From Mariniflexile jejuense (GTDB taxonomy: Bacteria > Bacteroidota > Bacteroidia > Flavobacteriales > Flavobacteriaceae): a DNA stretch of 64,000 nt. Under the pieces are notes generated by a model that was given only the letters and a program-made list of their open reading frames with translations, was not told where the DNA came from and searched no databases. Positions 1 through 9,033 of the stretch are shown here, in pieces. Position 1 is the stretch's first letter. Every line of letters begins with the position of its first letter. The position numbers and the translations under genes were made by a program. Location: positions 1,488,001-1,552,000 of the forward strand of contig NZ_JBHTJI010000001.1 of the NCBI RefSeq assembly GCF_042675665.1. Direction: 5' to 3'.

Positions 1-256
1 TTACTGCTTGAATATCACCAACCGCTAAGTTATGTTGATATCCTGCATTAAACATTCCGAAAATTAAACACGGTACCATTGCCATAATAACGGTGTTCAT
101 GGTACGTTTCAAGTCATCGGCAGCTTTAATATGAGTACCATTATGTGTGGTCTCATTTGGCAAGTATAAAAAAGTATGAATTGCGTTAAACGCAGGCGCC
201 ATTTTAGAGCCTCTATACTTTCTTTTTAAGACATGCAATCTATTTTTTAAACTCAT
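1..256 (-). CDS. nqrB: Na+-translocating NADH:quinone reductase subunit B (partial, N-terminus)
   Basis: About 85 codons are present; the rest lies beyond the window edge. The reading begins MSLKNRLHVLKRKYRG and continues through APAFNAIHTFLYLPNETTHNGT, typical of the cytoplasmic N-terminus of NqrB, followed by the start of a first membrane segment (MNTVIMAMVPCLIFGMFNAG). NqrB is a membrane subunit of the sodium-pumping NADH:quinone oxidoreductase that carries FMN and takes part in Na+ translocation (family knowledge). Its ATG shares one base with the TAA stop of nqrA (TAATG), so the two are translationally coupled and this is the usual nqrAB order. Confidence 0.93.
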   Translation of the reverse strand, partial: MSLKNRLHVLKRKYRGSKMAPAFNAIHTFLYLPNETTHNGTHIKAADDLKRTMNTVIMAMVPCLIFGMFNAGYQHNLAVGDIQAV

Positions 257-1611
257 TATCCTATTTCTTTAAGCATTACATCTAATCCTTTTCTAATAAT
301 CTCTTGATGCGGTTGTTTTGATACGCATACAAATTCGGTTAATGCGAAATCTTCAGGTGCAACTTCGTACATTCCTAAAGCCTCCATTTCATCTAAATCT
401 TTATACATACAAGCTTTTAAAATTTGCATTGGATAAATATCTAAAGGAAATACCTCTTCATAACCACCAGTTACCACAAACGCACGGTGCTCACCATTTG
501 TATTGGTATCTAAATCGTATTTTTTATTAGGGTTTAACCATGAAAATGTTAATGCTCTAGATGTAGATATTTTATTAAATACAGGTTTATTCCACCCAAA
601 TAACTCATAATCATCACCTTCTGGTATTACTGTTATTACATTGCTATAATAATCTAAATTTCCATCTGGTTTTATTTGTTTACCACTTAATATATTTCCA
701 GAAATAACACGAACATGTGCTCTTTGCGCAATACCTTTATCGTATATCATGGTAGCAACTTCACTACCTATTTTAGTAACAAAATATCTTGGACTTTCTA
801 CTGAAGAACCTGCCAACGCTACAATACGTTCTGCATTAAATTTACCTGTTAAAAGCAATTCGCCTATTATTACTAAATCTTGTGCAGCAACCGTCCAAAC
901 AACTTCGCCTTTATTTACAGGATCTACTTTATTAATTAGCGTGCCTACATTACCCGACGGATGCGGACCAGATACCTTGTGTAAAGTTACACCAGTTAAT
1001 GTTGCTAATGGTGAATTTGACTTACTACCAACCGAAACATGCACTTTACCTTCTGTAAGCTTGCCTAATGCAGTTATTGCCGCTTGTAATTCAGCCTCTT
1101 TGCCTTTTAGTGTAAAATCTAAATCGGCTGCTAATGGTGCGCTAGCATAACCTGAAATAAAAATAGCTTTTGGCATTTTATCTGGGTTTGCAATAACATC
1201 ATACGGTCGTTGTTTTACAAAAGGCCAACAACCAGAAGCTAACAAATGAGCTTTTATCTCATTTGGTTTAGCGGTATCCAGATTAAACTTACCATAATCA
1301 TGATAAGCATCTTCTTTATCTGCTTGTAATTTAATTGATAGAATTTTACGTTTTTCACCTCGTACAATTTCAATTATTTCACCAGAAACTGGCGAAACAA
1401 ACTTTACGTTTTCATTAGATTTATCGTAAAAAACAGGTTCTCCTGCCTTTACTTTCGATCCAACTTTAGAAATTAATTTAGGTATAACGCCGTGGAAATC
1501 ATCAGGCCTTAAAGTATAAAAGTTGCTTAAAATTGCCTTTTCTAAGGTTTTTTCAGCTTCACCTTTAAGTTTAATGTCTAGACCTTTTTTAATGCGAATG
1601 TCGTTTGACAT
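256..1611 (-). CDS. nqrA: Na+-translocating NADH:quinone reductase subunit A
   Basis: Peripheral cytoplasmic subunit of the Na+-NQR respiratory complex, which oxidises NADH, reduces quinone and exports sodium. The 451-residue protein has the usual family length. The N-terminus (DIRIKKGLDIKLKGEAEK) and the early lipoyl-like section (KVKAGEPVFYDKSNENVKFVSPVSGEI, about residues 54-80) are characteristic. It is the first gene of the nqr operon: a -7 box lies 38 bases upstream of the start and nqrB overlaps its stop by one base. It is divergent from the T9SS plug-type gene. The ATG start is the only reasonable one near the promoter. Confidence 0.96.
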   Translation of the reverse strand: MSNDIRIKKGLDIKLKGEAEKTLEKAILSNFYTLRPDDFHGVIPKLISKVGSKVKAGEPVFYDKSNENVKFVSPVSGEIIEIVRGEKRKILSIKLQADKEDAYHDYGKFNLDTAKPNEIKAHLLASGCWPFVKQRPYDVIANPDKMPKAIFISGYASAPLAADLDFTLKGKEAELQAAITALGKLTEGKVHVSVGSKSNSPLATLTGVTLHKVSGPHPSGNVGTLINKVDPVNKGEVVWTVAAQDLVIIGELLLTGKFNAERIVALAGSSVESPRYFVTKIGSEVATMIYDKGIAQRAHVRVISGNILSGKQIKPDGNLDYYSNVITVIPEGDDYELFGWNKPVFNKISTSRALTFSWLNPNKKYDLDTNTNGEHRAFVVTGGYEEVFPLDIYPMQILKACMYKDLDEMEALGMYEVAPEDFALTEFVCVSKQPHQEIIRKGLDVMLKEIG

Positions 1612-1648
1612 ATTTTATATATTGAAATTATTTGTCTAAAAATCGGGG

Positions 1649-1656
1649 CAAAAATA
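1649..1656 (-). promoter_or_regulatory. -7 box of the nqr operon
   Basis: On the minus strand this reads TATTTTTG, a match to the Bacteroidota -7 consensus TAnnTTTG, 38 bases before the nqrA ATG. I do not see a clear -33 TTG partner, which is often weak in this group. Confidence 0.6.
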
Positions 1657-1727
1657 CAAATTAATAATACAGTTTACATAATAATACTTAGTTTTTTTTT
1701 AGCAAATAGCATATATTTTTTCGGCAC

Positions 1728-1735
1728 TAAATTTG
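1728..1735 (+). promoter_or_regulatory. -7 box of the T9SS plug-type gene
   Basis: TAAATTTG matches TAnnTTTG, 30 bases before the ATG at 1766. Its last three bases (TTG) are in frame with the gene, so the longest open frame would falsely begin inside the promoter. The nqr and plug promoters lie about 70 bases apart, back to back. Confidence 0.6.
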
Positions 1736-1765
1736 CCTATATTTACCAAAAAACAACTATTAAAA

Positions 1766-3019
1766 ATGCAAGTAATAAATCGCAAATTTTTTATTCCTAT
1801 TCTTCTTTTTCCTTTGTTTTGCCTTTCCCAGATTTCCGAAGTAAATCCTCCAAACTATATTAAAACCGTTAATTTTAAAGGCAATACACCCGAAACACAA
1901 TTACCTATTTTAAAACTTGGCGAATATGTTATTTTAGAATTTGATGCTTTAAACGGTAATGAAGCCGATTATTATTATAAAATAACACATTATAATTACG
2001 ATTGGACGCCTTCAGTTTTAATGAAATCGGAATACATGGATGGTTTTGACAACCAACGTATTAGAACTTATGAAAACTCATTCAACTCCTATCAAATTTA
2101 TTCACACTACCAACTTACCATTCCTAACCAACAAACCAGAGGGTTGAAAGTATCAGGAAACTACATGCTTAGTATTTTTAACAGCAATGACGAATTGGTT
2201 TTTTCAAGAAAATTTATGATTTATGAAGATGCTACTGCTGTTGGCGTGAATATAAAACGATCTCGCGATGTTAAATTTATTGAAGAAAAACAGCGTGTTG
2301 AAATCATTATTACTTCCAATAACATACAATTAAACAACCCAACACAAAACGTTAAAGCAGTTATTGTGCAAAACAACAATTTAAAAACAGCTATTAAAAA
2401 CCTAAAACCACAATATACCTTAGGCAACCAACTTATATATAAATATGATACCGAAACCAGTTTTTGGGGCGGAAATGAATATTTGTTTTTTGAAAACAAA
2501 GATGTTCGGGCAGCCAATACAGGTATTAGAGCGATAGATTTACAAGAGCTTTACCACAACTATTTATTTACTAATGTTGAACGCGCAAGCAAACCTTACA
2601 CTTACAACCCCGATATAAATGGCAATTATGTAATTACTGCTTTAGATGCTGAAAACCCAAGCATTGAAGCCGATTATGTTTGGATTCACTTTTCGTTAAT
2701 TCCGAAGGAAACATTTAAAAATAAGGACATTCATGTTTACGGAAATTTCAATAACTACGTGATTGATGAAAGCACCAAACTTCAATATGATGAAACTTAC
2801 AATGTTTTTACAAACACAATGCTTTTAAAACAAGGTTTTTACAACTATAAATATGTTGTAGTTAACAAAGATGGTAGTTTGGATGAAGGTGCTATAAGTG
2901 GAAATTTTTATCAAACTGAAAACAACTACAAAGTAATTGTTTATTACAGAGATTTAGGCGCACGTTACGATAAAATTATTGGTATTGGCGAAGGTAGCTC
3001 GGTTAATATCTCGAATTAA
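1766..3019 (+). CDS. T9SS plug-type protein (DUF5103 family)
   Basis: Secreted or periplasmic protein of about 417 residues with an N-terminal signal peptide (MQVINRKFFIPILLFPLFCLSQ). The early core (NPPNYIKTVNFKGNTPETQLPILKLGEYV and KITHYNYDWTPS) is characteristic of DUF5103. A member of this family was seen as the plug closing the periplasmic or lateral opening of the SprA/Sov translocon in Flavobacterium johnsoniae type IX secretion (family knowledge). A role in the T9SS here is inferred from that and from the T9SS cargo genes nearby. I chose ATG 1766 because the in-frame TTG at 1733 is part of the -7 box. Single-gene unit, divergent from nqr. Confidence 0.8.
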   Translation: MQVINRKFFIPILLFPLFCLSQISEVNPPNYIKTVNFKGNTPETQLPILKLGEYVILEFDALNGNEADYYYKITHYNYDWTPSVLMKSEYMDGFDNQRIRTYENSFNSYQIYSHYQLTIPNQQTRGLKVSGNYMLSIFNSNDELVFSRKFMIYEDATAVGVNIKRSRDVKFIEEKQRVEIIITSNNIQLNNPTQNVKAVIVQNNNLKTAIKNLKPQYTLGNQLIYKYDTETSFWGGNEYLFFENKDVRAANTGIRAIDLQELYHNYLFTNVERASKPYTYNPDINGNYVITALDAENPSIEADYVWIHFSLIPKETFKNKDIHVYGNFNNYVIDESTKLQYDETYNVFTNTMLLKQGFYNYKYVVVNKDGSLDEGAISGNFYQTENNYKVIVYYRDLGARYDKIIGIGEGSSVNISN

Positions 3020-3125
3020 TTGCACATTTTAACTAATATTTTAACCAAAGACGTTAAAATTCATCGAATCGCTTTAATATTTAGTATTTTAGCAGCATAA
3101 TTGAATTTTTATTTCAATAAACCAC

Positions 3126-3512
3126 ATGGTTCAACAAGTTACAAGAGGCATTAAAATTTCGGTAGAAACCACCTATGAAGGCTCATTTTATAAAAATTAT
3201 AAAATACAATACGCCTTTGGATATACGGTAACTATTGAAAATCAAAGCAAAGATTCTGTACAACTTAACGCTCGCCATTGGGAAATTTTAGATGCTTTAA
3301 ACAACATTGAAATTGTTTCAGGTGAAGGTGTTATAGGCAAAAAACCTGTTTTAAAACCCGGTGAATCATATACATATTCTTCTGGTTGCTTGCTTACATC
3401 GCCTTTTGGTGCAATGCAAGGGCATTATAACATGGTTAATTTCACTACTACTAAAAACTTTAAGGTTACTATTCCCACGTTTAAATTGAGTGCACCATTC
3501 GCTATAAATTAA
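3126..3512 (+). CDS. apaG: ApaG domain protein
   Basis: A 128-residue cytoplasmic protein with a complete ApaG (DUF525) domain. The motifs YTVTIENQSKDSVQLNARHWEILDA, VSGEGVIGKKPVLKPGESYTYSSG and PFGAMQGHYNMV are diagnostic. The fold is fibronectin type III-like. ApaG has been linked to Co2+/Mg2+ homeostasis and occurs as a domain in other proteins; its biochemical role remains unclear. It stands alone here, about 100 bases after the T9SS plug-type gene and convergent with the TonB-dependent receptor. Confidence 0.93.
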   Translation: MVQQVTRGIKISVETTYEGSFYKNYKIQYAFGYTVTIENQSKDSVQLNARHWEILDALNNIEIVSGEGVIGKKPVLKPGESYTYSSGCLLTSPFGAMQGHYNMVNFTTTKNFKVTIPTFKLSAPFAIN

Positions 3513-3543
3513 GCTTTTCTTTTAGTTTTTAACTAAAGCCACT

Positions 3544-5697
3544 TTACAAATTATTCAACTGATTGCTTTTCTTATCATCGCTTATCGTCCAAAAGAAACC
3601 TACAAAAAAGAATTGATCTGTTGCAGGTTGTAATGCACGTCTGTTAAAATTACCATTTAAATCAGGCGTATTTGCGTATTGATAGCCGTTAATATTTTTA
3701 TGCCCCAAAACATTGTTTACAGATGCGTATAGTATTTTTTGCGGACTAATTAAATACGCCCAATTCAAACTTAAGTTATTGTATGACTTTGTTTTTTCAT
3801 TTAAAAAACCAGATTTATTAGGGTTTGTGTACGTTCTTCCTGATGCGAAACCGTAACTAAAACCAACTTGACTACGCCAATCGTCAATCCAATATTTCCC
3901 AACTACCGATATATTGTGTCTATTTGCAAAACTAGGCTGCGCTTTGGTTGGATAGTTTTTATAATCGCGTTCGGTATCCAACAACGAATAACTCACCCAA
4001 TATTCTACATTTTTAATGCTTTTACTATCTCGCCAGAATACATCAACACCTTTAGCAAATCCTGAACCGCTGTTGTTATAATCACTATTAAAGTTGGCAA
4101 CATCGGAATTATACTTAACCAAATTATTATAATCTTTATAATAGCCTTCTAGCCTAAATAATTTCCTGTCTGCATTATACTGATAATTAAAAATATAATG
4201 CGATGTGTTTTGGGCTTTTAAATTTTGATTAAATTTTAAAACATCACTTGATGGGTTTTGATAAAAGTTACCATAAGCTAAAGACACCTGACTTTTACCC
4301 GATGTTTTATAAGCCATAGACAACCTTGGTGCTAGTGTGAAATCTTTAAACAATGCACTATATTCGGCACGTAAACCAGTTTTAAAAGCTAGCTTTTTTG
4401 ACATAAATATATCGGCTTCTGAAAATGCTGCCGCAATATTATTATCAAAACCGTAATTAGCATTGGTTACAACCGCATCATTATAGTTTTCTTTAAAATT
4501 AGTAATGAAGTATTCCGCACCAAAATAAAGCTTAAACCTGTTGCTTATTCTATTTCTAAACTTCAATTTAGCATGCAATGAGTTTTCCGCACCTTTAATA
4601 TCGCTATCAATAATAGCCATATTATTAGTTGCATACGTATAGCTAGCGCCTCCAAAAAGTGTCCATGTAGCATTCAATTCACTTTCATACGACCCGTTTA
4701 CATACCCGTTTTTATTGTTTAATTTAAAATGAACACCATCTACATAGTTAATATCTTCTTGTGTCAATTCAAAATTAGTTGTATCAAAAGCAGCATATAA
4801 TTTGAACAACCCTGAATTTGTTTTTTTTCGGAATACCGTTTCACCTGAAAAGGTTTCAAAAGGTTTTATCCAATTATTTCTATTTGAAAACACCTCGTTA
4901 TAGGGTGCTAAATTAATGTAAGACACATTCGCACTTATAGAACTTTCTTTCCATTTTTTAGTTTTTCCAAGTGCCGCACCAACACTCATAATGCCAATAT
5001 CAGTTTTATTTTGGTCGGGTTCATCAATCGTATTTAATAACAACACACTTGAAAGTGCTTGCCCAAATTCAGCCGAATAACCACCTGTTGAAAACGTAAT
5101 ACCATCAAACAAAAATGGTGAATACCTTCCTCGTGTTGGGGTATTATTGGTTGTTGGTGTGTACGGTGTAAACACACGAATACCATCAATAAAAATTTGT
5201 GTTTCATTAGCATCTCCACCACGCACAAACAACCTACCATCTTCCGCAACCGTAGTTGTTCCTGGCAGGGTTTGTAGCGCACCAACAAAATCGCCCAAAG
5301 CACTTGCTGTAGTAACAACATCTAAAGGTTTTAAAACATTCACCTTACTATTATCTCCTGCTTGAAATGTTCCTGCTGATAGCACTACGGCATCTAAAGA
5401 ACTAACATCTTCTCGCAAAACAATCTTTAAATTCTTCATATTTGCAACATCGGCTATCTTAGTAAATGTTTCAAAAGACAAGTAAGACACCACTAAAGTT
5501 TGGTTTCCTGTGTTGGTTGTTTTAAATAAAAATGCTCCAGTTTCATTTGTTGTACCACCATCATAAGTACCATCTAAATAAATATTAGCACCTTGAATTG
5601 GCATGCCTTTTTCGTCCACTACCGTTCCGTTAATGGTTGTTTGCGCTACTAAATTCAGTCCTAAAAAAGCAATGAAAAGTGTAATTAATTTTTGCAT
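3544..5697 (-). CDS. TonB-dependent outer-membrane receptor with carboxypeptidase-like N-terminal domain
   Basis: About 717 residues. Signal peptide (MQKLITLFIAFLGLNLVAQ), then a carboxypeptidase-D regulatory-like beta-sandwich (about 20-100, TINGTVVDEKGMPIQGANIY), then a TonB plug domain (about 105-240, LFVRGGDANETQIFIDGIRV), then a beta-barrel ending in an aromatic-rich C-terminus (FFFVGFFWTISDD). Such receptors import substrates through the outer membrane using TonB energy. No SusD partner, regulator or enzyme sits beside it, so the substrate cannot be guessed. ATG 5697 is preferred: the longer frame starts at a TTG that belongs to a TTTTG motif resembling a -7 box. Confidence 0.9.
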   Translation of the reverse strand: MQKLITLFIAFLGLNLVAQTTINGTVVDEKGMPIQGANIYLDGTYDGGTTNETGAFLFKTTNTGNQTLVVSYLSFETFTKIADVANMKNLKIVLREDVSSLDAVVLSAGTFQAGDNSKVNVLKPLDVVTTASALGDFVGALQTLPGTTTVAEDGRLFVRGGDANETQIFIDGIRVFTPYTPTTNNTPTRGRYSPFLFDGITFSTGGYSAEFGQALSSVLLLNTIDEPDQNKTDIGIMSVGAALGKTKKWKESSISANVSYINLAPYNEVFSNRNNWIKPFETFSGETVFRKKTNSGLFKLYAAFDTTNFELTQEDINYVDGVHFKLNNKNGYVNGSYESELNATWTLFGGASYTYATNNMAIIDSDIKGAENSLHAKLKFRNRISNRFKLYFGAEYFITNFKENYNDAVVTNANYGFDNNIAAAFSEADIFMSKKLAFKTGLRAEYSALFKDFTLAPRLSMAYKTSGKSQVSLAYGNFYQNPSSDVLKFNQNLKAQNTSHYIFNYQYNADRKLFRLEGYYKDYNNLVKYNSDVANFNSDYNNSGSGFAKGVDVFWRDSKSIKNVEYWVSYSLLDTERDYKNYPTKAQPSFANRHNISVVGKYWIDDWRSQVGFSYGFASGRTYTNPNKSGFLNEKTKSYNNLSLNWAYLISPQKILYASVNNVLGHKNINGYQYANTPDLNGNFNRRALQPATDQFFFVGFFWTISDDKKSNQLNNL

Positions 5698-6312
5698 GAT
5701 TTTGGTTATTGTTTGTTTACTCAGCAAAAGTGTAGCATTCTTTTTTGGCTAAAAATTATTGATTACCGAACTGTAAAAATTTGGTGATGAATTGAAAAAT
5801 TCACAAAAAAAAAAAAAAAAAAAACAAATAAAAATACGGACTAAAAAAAGCATATTAAAACCGTTTTTTGATGAAAAATTATTACCCTTTTTACATCAAT
5901 TAATATTAAAAAACAACCAAAAAAAACAACCGCTTTCTGGTTCGTGAAAAACAAAAAAAGGCATGTTTTATCTTGCTTTTTTTTGAATCAAAATAAACGT
6001 TTTTTTACCCCATACTTTAGCTAAGCTTTTTTGCAATTAATTTGAAATTACTTAAACTTTTATTCCTTTAAAAAAGTTAATTGCTTGCCTAGAAAATATA
6101 GTTTTTTTAAACGAATATATTTTATAATTTCGAAAAATACTGGCTTAAAAAAGTTTTCACAAGCTTTAATTATTCAAGAACTGTTTAAGCGCCTTTTTCA
6201 AATAAAATTTCATTATTTTTCTTGTTTTGAAGCTCAAAAACTCACTATAGATAAAATCTATTAATACCAATTATTAAATTAATAATCAATTAATTAATAC
6301 AATCAAAACAAA
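5698..6312. other. AT-rich intergenic region with a 20-base adenine run
   Basis: No convincing reading frame or RNA gene seen. It holds the presumed promoter of the receptor gene (right after its start) and an uninterrupted run of 20 A at 5805-5824. The run may vary in length by slippage. The right half is low-complexity AT sequence downstream of the ndh stop codon. Confidence 0.5.
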
Positions 6313-7593
6313 CTAATGGTTTAACTTATGAAACGGACGTATAATAAGGCGTGCAGCTTTATCAAAATTAATATAATTATAACACCAATTAAAGAAAACC
6401 ACTACTCTATTTCGAAAACCAACCAATGCCATAAGGTGTACAAACATCCAAACAAACCACGCAAAAAAGCCAGCAAATTTGTAATGTTTTAAATCTACAA
6501 CTGCCTTATTTCTTCCCACAGTTGCCATCGATCCTTTGTCAATATATTTGAATTTTTTTAGTGGTTTATTGTTGATTAAATTGATGATATTTTTACCCAA
6601 AAGTTGCGCCTGTTGTATGGCTGGTTGCGCTACTTGCGGATGCCCTTTTGGATAGTCTTCAGTAGCCATTAAAGCAATGTCTCCTAACGCAAAAATATTA
6701 GAGTAACCTTCCACTTGATTATATGCATTTACTTTATATCTGTTCGCTCTTTCAACTAGTGCTTCTGCTTTTAGTCCGTTAACCAAATCGCCTGTTACAC
6801 CGGCAGCCCAAATTAAGGTTTCAGACTCTAATTCAAGACTTAAATTGGTCTTAACTTTTTTGCCATCATAATCTTTAACAAACGTATTAAAATGAATAAG
6901 CACTCCCAACTTAGTAAGAAATCTTGCTGCTTTTTTTGAGGCGTGTTCACTCATTGTTGGTAACACGCGTGGACTACCTTCTAACAAATAAATTTGCATA
7001 TCCGAAGGTGTTAAATCTCGATAATCTTTTGGTAGAATATTGTTTTTAAGTTCTGCTATAGCACCTGCAAGTTCCACACCCGTTGGTCCACCTCCTACTA
7101 TCACAAAATTTAACAATGCCTTGCGCAATACTTTATCATTAGTAATAGCAGCTTGTTCAAAATTTTGCAAAATCAAACTTCTAATGTTTAAAGCTTGAGG
7201 TACTTTTTTCATAGGCATACTATTAGCTTCTATTTGTGTATTGCCAAAATAATTAGTTTTAGTACCAGTAGCAATCACCAAATAATCAAAACTAATTACA
7301 CCTATATCTGTTTGAATTTCCTTAGCATCGGCATCAATAGCACGCACTTTCGTCATTCTAAAATACGTATTATCATAACGCTTTAAAATTTTACGAAGCG
7401 GATACGCTATAGAATCGGGCTCTAAACCTGCCGATGATACTTGATACAATAAGGGTTGAAATGTGTGGTAGTTACGCTTGTCTATCAGCACAACTTGTAC
7501 TGGTTTATTACCTAGTTTTTTTACTAAATTTATACCAGCAAAACCGCCTCCAATTATTACAATTCTAGGCAAACTTGTTTGAGGAATATTCAT
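6313..7593 (-). CDS. ndh: Type II NADH:quinone oxidoreductase
   Basis: Single-subunit, non-pumping NADH dehydrogenase of about 426 residues. The N-terminal FAD-binding motif IGGGFAG lies at about residues 14-20 and the second dinucleotide-binding motif (FVIVGGGPTGVELAGAI) near residue 160. The conserved QPLLYQVSSAGLEPDSIA and the LGDIA motif (FAD site) are present. The C-terminal stretch (FFAWFVWMFVHLMALVGF) is hydrophobic and fits membrane attachment. With nqr nearby, the cell has two routes for NADH oxidation. ATG 7593 is chosen; the upstream in-frame TTG at 7617 is the end of a -7 box. Confidence 0.93.
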   Translation of the reverse strand: MNIPQTSLPRIVIIGGGFAGINLVKKLGNKPVQVVLIDKRNYHTFQPLLYQVSSAGLEPDSIAYPLRKILKRYDNTYFRMTKVRAIDADAKEIQTDIGVISFDYLVIATGTKTNYFGNTQIEANSMPMKKVPQALNIRSLILQNFEQAAITNDKVLRKALLNFVIVGGGPTGVELAGAIAELKNNILPKDYRDLTPSDMQIYLLEGSPRVLPTMSEHASKKAARFLTKLGVLIHFNTFVKDYDGKKVKTNLSLELESETLIWAAGVTGDLVNGLKAEALVERANRYKVNAYNQVEGYSNIFALGDIALMATEDYPKGHPQVAQPAIQQAQLLGKNIINLINNKPLKKFKYIDKGSMATVGRNKAVVDLKHYKFAGFFAWFVWMFVHLMALVGFRNRVVVFFNWCYNYINFDKAARLIIRPFHKLNH

Positions 7594-7614
7594 AAAATAC
7601 AAAAAAATATCATA

Positions 7615-7622
7615 CAAAGATA
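7615..7622 (-). promoter_or_regulatory. -7 box of ndh
   Basis: Minus strand reads TATCTTTG (TAnnTTTG), 21 bases before the ATG at 7593. Its TTG end is in frame with ndh and creates a false longer start. Confidence 0.6.
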
Positions 7623-7722
7623 TAGCGTATCAAATATTTTATACTATTTATAAATTATTATTTTTACCAAGTTGTAACATTTTAAAACAACTAGCTACTT
7701 ATACAGTAACCAAACCAAAAAA

Positions 7723-8217
7723 TTGAATAAAGAACTAGAACATAGTTTTGTTGAATTGCTAGAAACGCATCAAAACATCATCCATAAAGTGTGCCGTTTG
7801 TACACTAATAATTATGATGCACATAACGATTTGTTTCAAGAAATAACCATTCAACTATGGAAAGCGTACCCAAAATTTAGGGGTGATGCAAAATTTAGTA
7901 CTTGGATGTATCGTGTAGGCTTAAATACCGCCATAACACTTTATAGAAAATCGAAACGTAGCATTGTAACTCAAGATTTTGAAGGCGTAGCATTTATGAT
8001 GAAAGCTGAAGCCTACGATGATACCGAAGAACAACAACTTAAAATACTTTACAAAGCAGTACACCAATTAAACGATATTGAAAAAGCCCTTGTGTTTTTA
8101 TATTTAGAAGATAAAGACTATAGCGAAATAAGCGAAACCATAGGTATAAGTGAAGTGAATGCCAGAGTGAAAATGAACCGAATTAAAACAAAACTTAAAA
8201 CCATTTTAAACCCCTAA
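7723..8217 (+). CDS. ECF-type RNA polymerase sigma factor
   Basis: A 164-residue sigma-70 family protein with only regions 2 and 4. Region 2 spans about residues 8-72 (NDLFQEITIQLWKAYPKFRGDAKFSTWMYRVGLNTA). Region 4 helix-turn-helix is at about 110-160 (LNDIEKALVFLYLEDKDYSEISETIGISEVNARVKMNRIK). It would redirect RNA polymerase to a small regulon. The start is TTG; no ATG exists before region 2. Five bases separate it from the downstream membrane protein gene, which may be its anti-sigma factor. Confidence 0.93.
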   Translation: MNKELEHSFVELLETHQNIIHKVCRLYTNNYDAHNDLFQEITIQLWKAYPKFRGDAKFSTWMYRVGLNTAITLYRKSKRSIVTQDFEGVAFMMKAEAYDDTEEQQLKILYKAVHQLNDIEKALVFLYLEDKDYSEISETIGISEVNARVKMNRIKTKLKTILNP

Positions 8218-8222
8218 AAACT

Positions 8223-8867
8223 ATGGATGAGTTAGAACTATTAAAAAAAGACTGGAAAAAACAAGATACCTCCAAGTATCCACAGTTAACATATAAAGAA
8301 ATTTATTCGATGATTCATGCCAAATCATCAAACATTGTAAAATGGATATTCATCATCAGCCTACTAGAATTTGCGTTTTGGTTGGTTATTTCCGTATTAC
8401 TAAAAGGCACACCCATATCCAATAAAATGAACGACCTAGATATAGACCACATTTTAATACCACTAACCATAGTTAGCTACATTGTGTTAATCTATTTCTT
8501 TTATCAATTTTACAAAAACCACAAAAACATATCGGCAACCGATAATTCTAAAACCTTAATAGAAAACATATTAAAAACAAGACAAACCGTAAAACAATAT
8601 GTCGTTTTCAATTTAGCATTTCTAGTTTTAGGCACTTTTTTAGGCGCAACATACGGGCTTAAACACGACCCCAACATTACAGCACAACTACAATCGGCAT
8701 CATTAAACGGCGGTGTATTTCAAATTTACGCAGGCATTATTATAGTAACCATATTATTACTAGCCGCAGCCATAGGTATTTTGCTATTAATCTATTGGTT
8801 AACCTACGGGTTACTACTAAAACGCCTAAACCGTAATTACAACGAATTAAAAAAGTTAGAAATATAA
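8223..8867 (+). CDS. Integral membrane protein, possible anti-sigma partner
   Basis: A 214-residue protein with a short charged cytoplasmic N-terminus (MDELELLKKDWKKQD, then SMIHAKSSNIVKW) and four predicted membrane helices at about 37-60, 78-100, 128-148 and 170-203. The N-terminal pattern resembles membrane proteins that follow ECF sigma genes in Flavobacteriaceae. It lacks the zinc-binding anti-sigma signature, so the anti-sigma role is an inference from gene order only. Cotranscribed with the sigma gene. Confidence 0.7.
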   Translation: MDELELLKKDWKKQDTSKYPQLTYKEIYSMIHAKSSNIVKWIFIISLLEFAFWLVISVLLKGTPISNKMNDLDIDHILIPLTIVSYIVLIYFFYQFYKNHKNISATDNSKTLIENILKTRQTVKQYVVFNLAFLVLGTFLGATYGLKHDPNITAQLQSASLNGGVFQIYAGIIIVTILLLAAAIGILLLIYWLTYGLLLKRLNRNYNELKKLEI

Positions 8868-8876
8868 TTTATTTGG

Positions 8877-8959
8877 GCGTTACCCGAAAAGGGTCGGGCT
8901 ATACACTACAAGTCCTCGCTCGTACCTCGCTGTGGGCTTTTCGTTGCTATCCCTAACGC
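8877..8959 (-). repeat. GCGTTA-ended repeat element, copy 1
   Basis: An 83-base element whose ends are an inverted repeat (GCGTTA ... TAACGC). The core shared with the copy at 51322-51403 runs through AGCCCACAGCGAGG and GAGCGAGGACTTGT for about 33 identical bases. One end forms the small hairpin ACCC-GAAAA-GGGT. Short sequences on both sides of the core resemble each other and are exchanged between the two copies. It sits just downstream of the sigma/membrane-protein pair. It looks like a non-coding REP or MITE-type element. Confidence 0.8.
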
Positions 8960-9033
8960 AAAACAATTAACAATTAACAAAAAAACCAAAGTTACTTCAA
9001 CTGTTTTTTTTCAAACCTCATTTTTATAACCCT

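Noticed and set aside
749..1150. Plus-strand open frame of 133 codons opposite nqrA
   Set aside because: Shadow of a strongly conserved coding sequence on the other strand; no start context or domain.
5805..5824. Poly-A run as a transposon target or end
   Set aside because: No inverted ends, target duplication or transposase fragments nearby; taken as low-complexity sequence.
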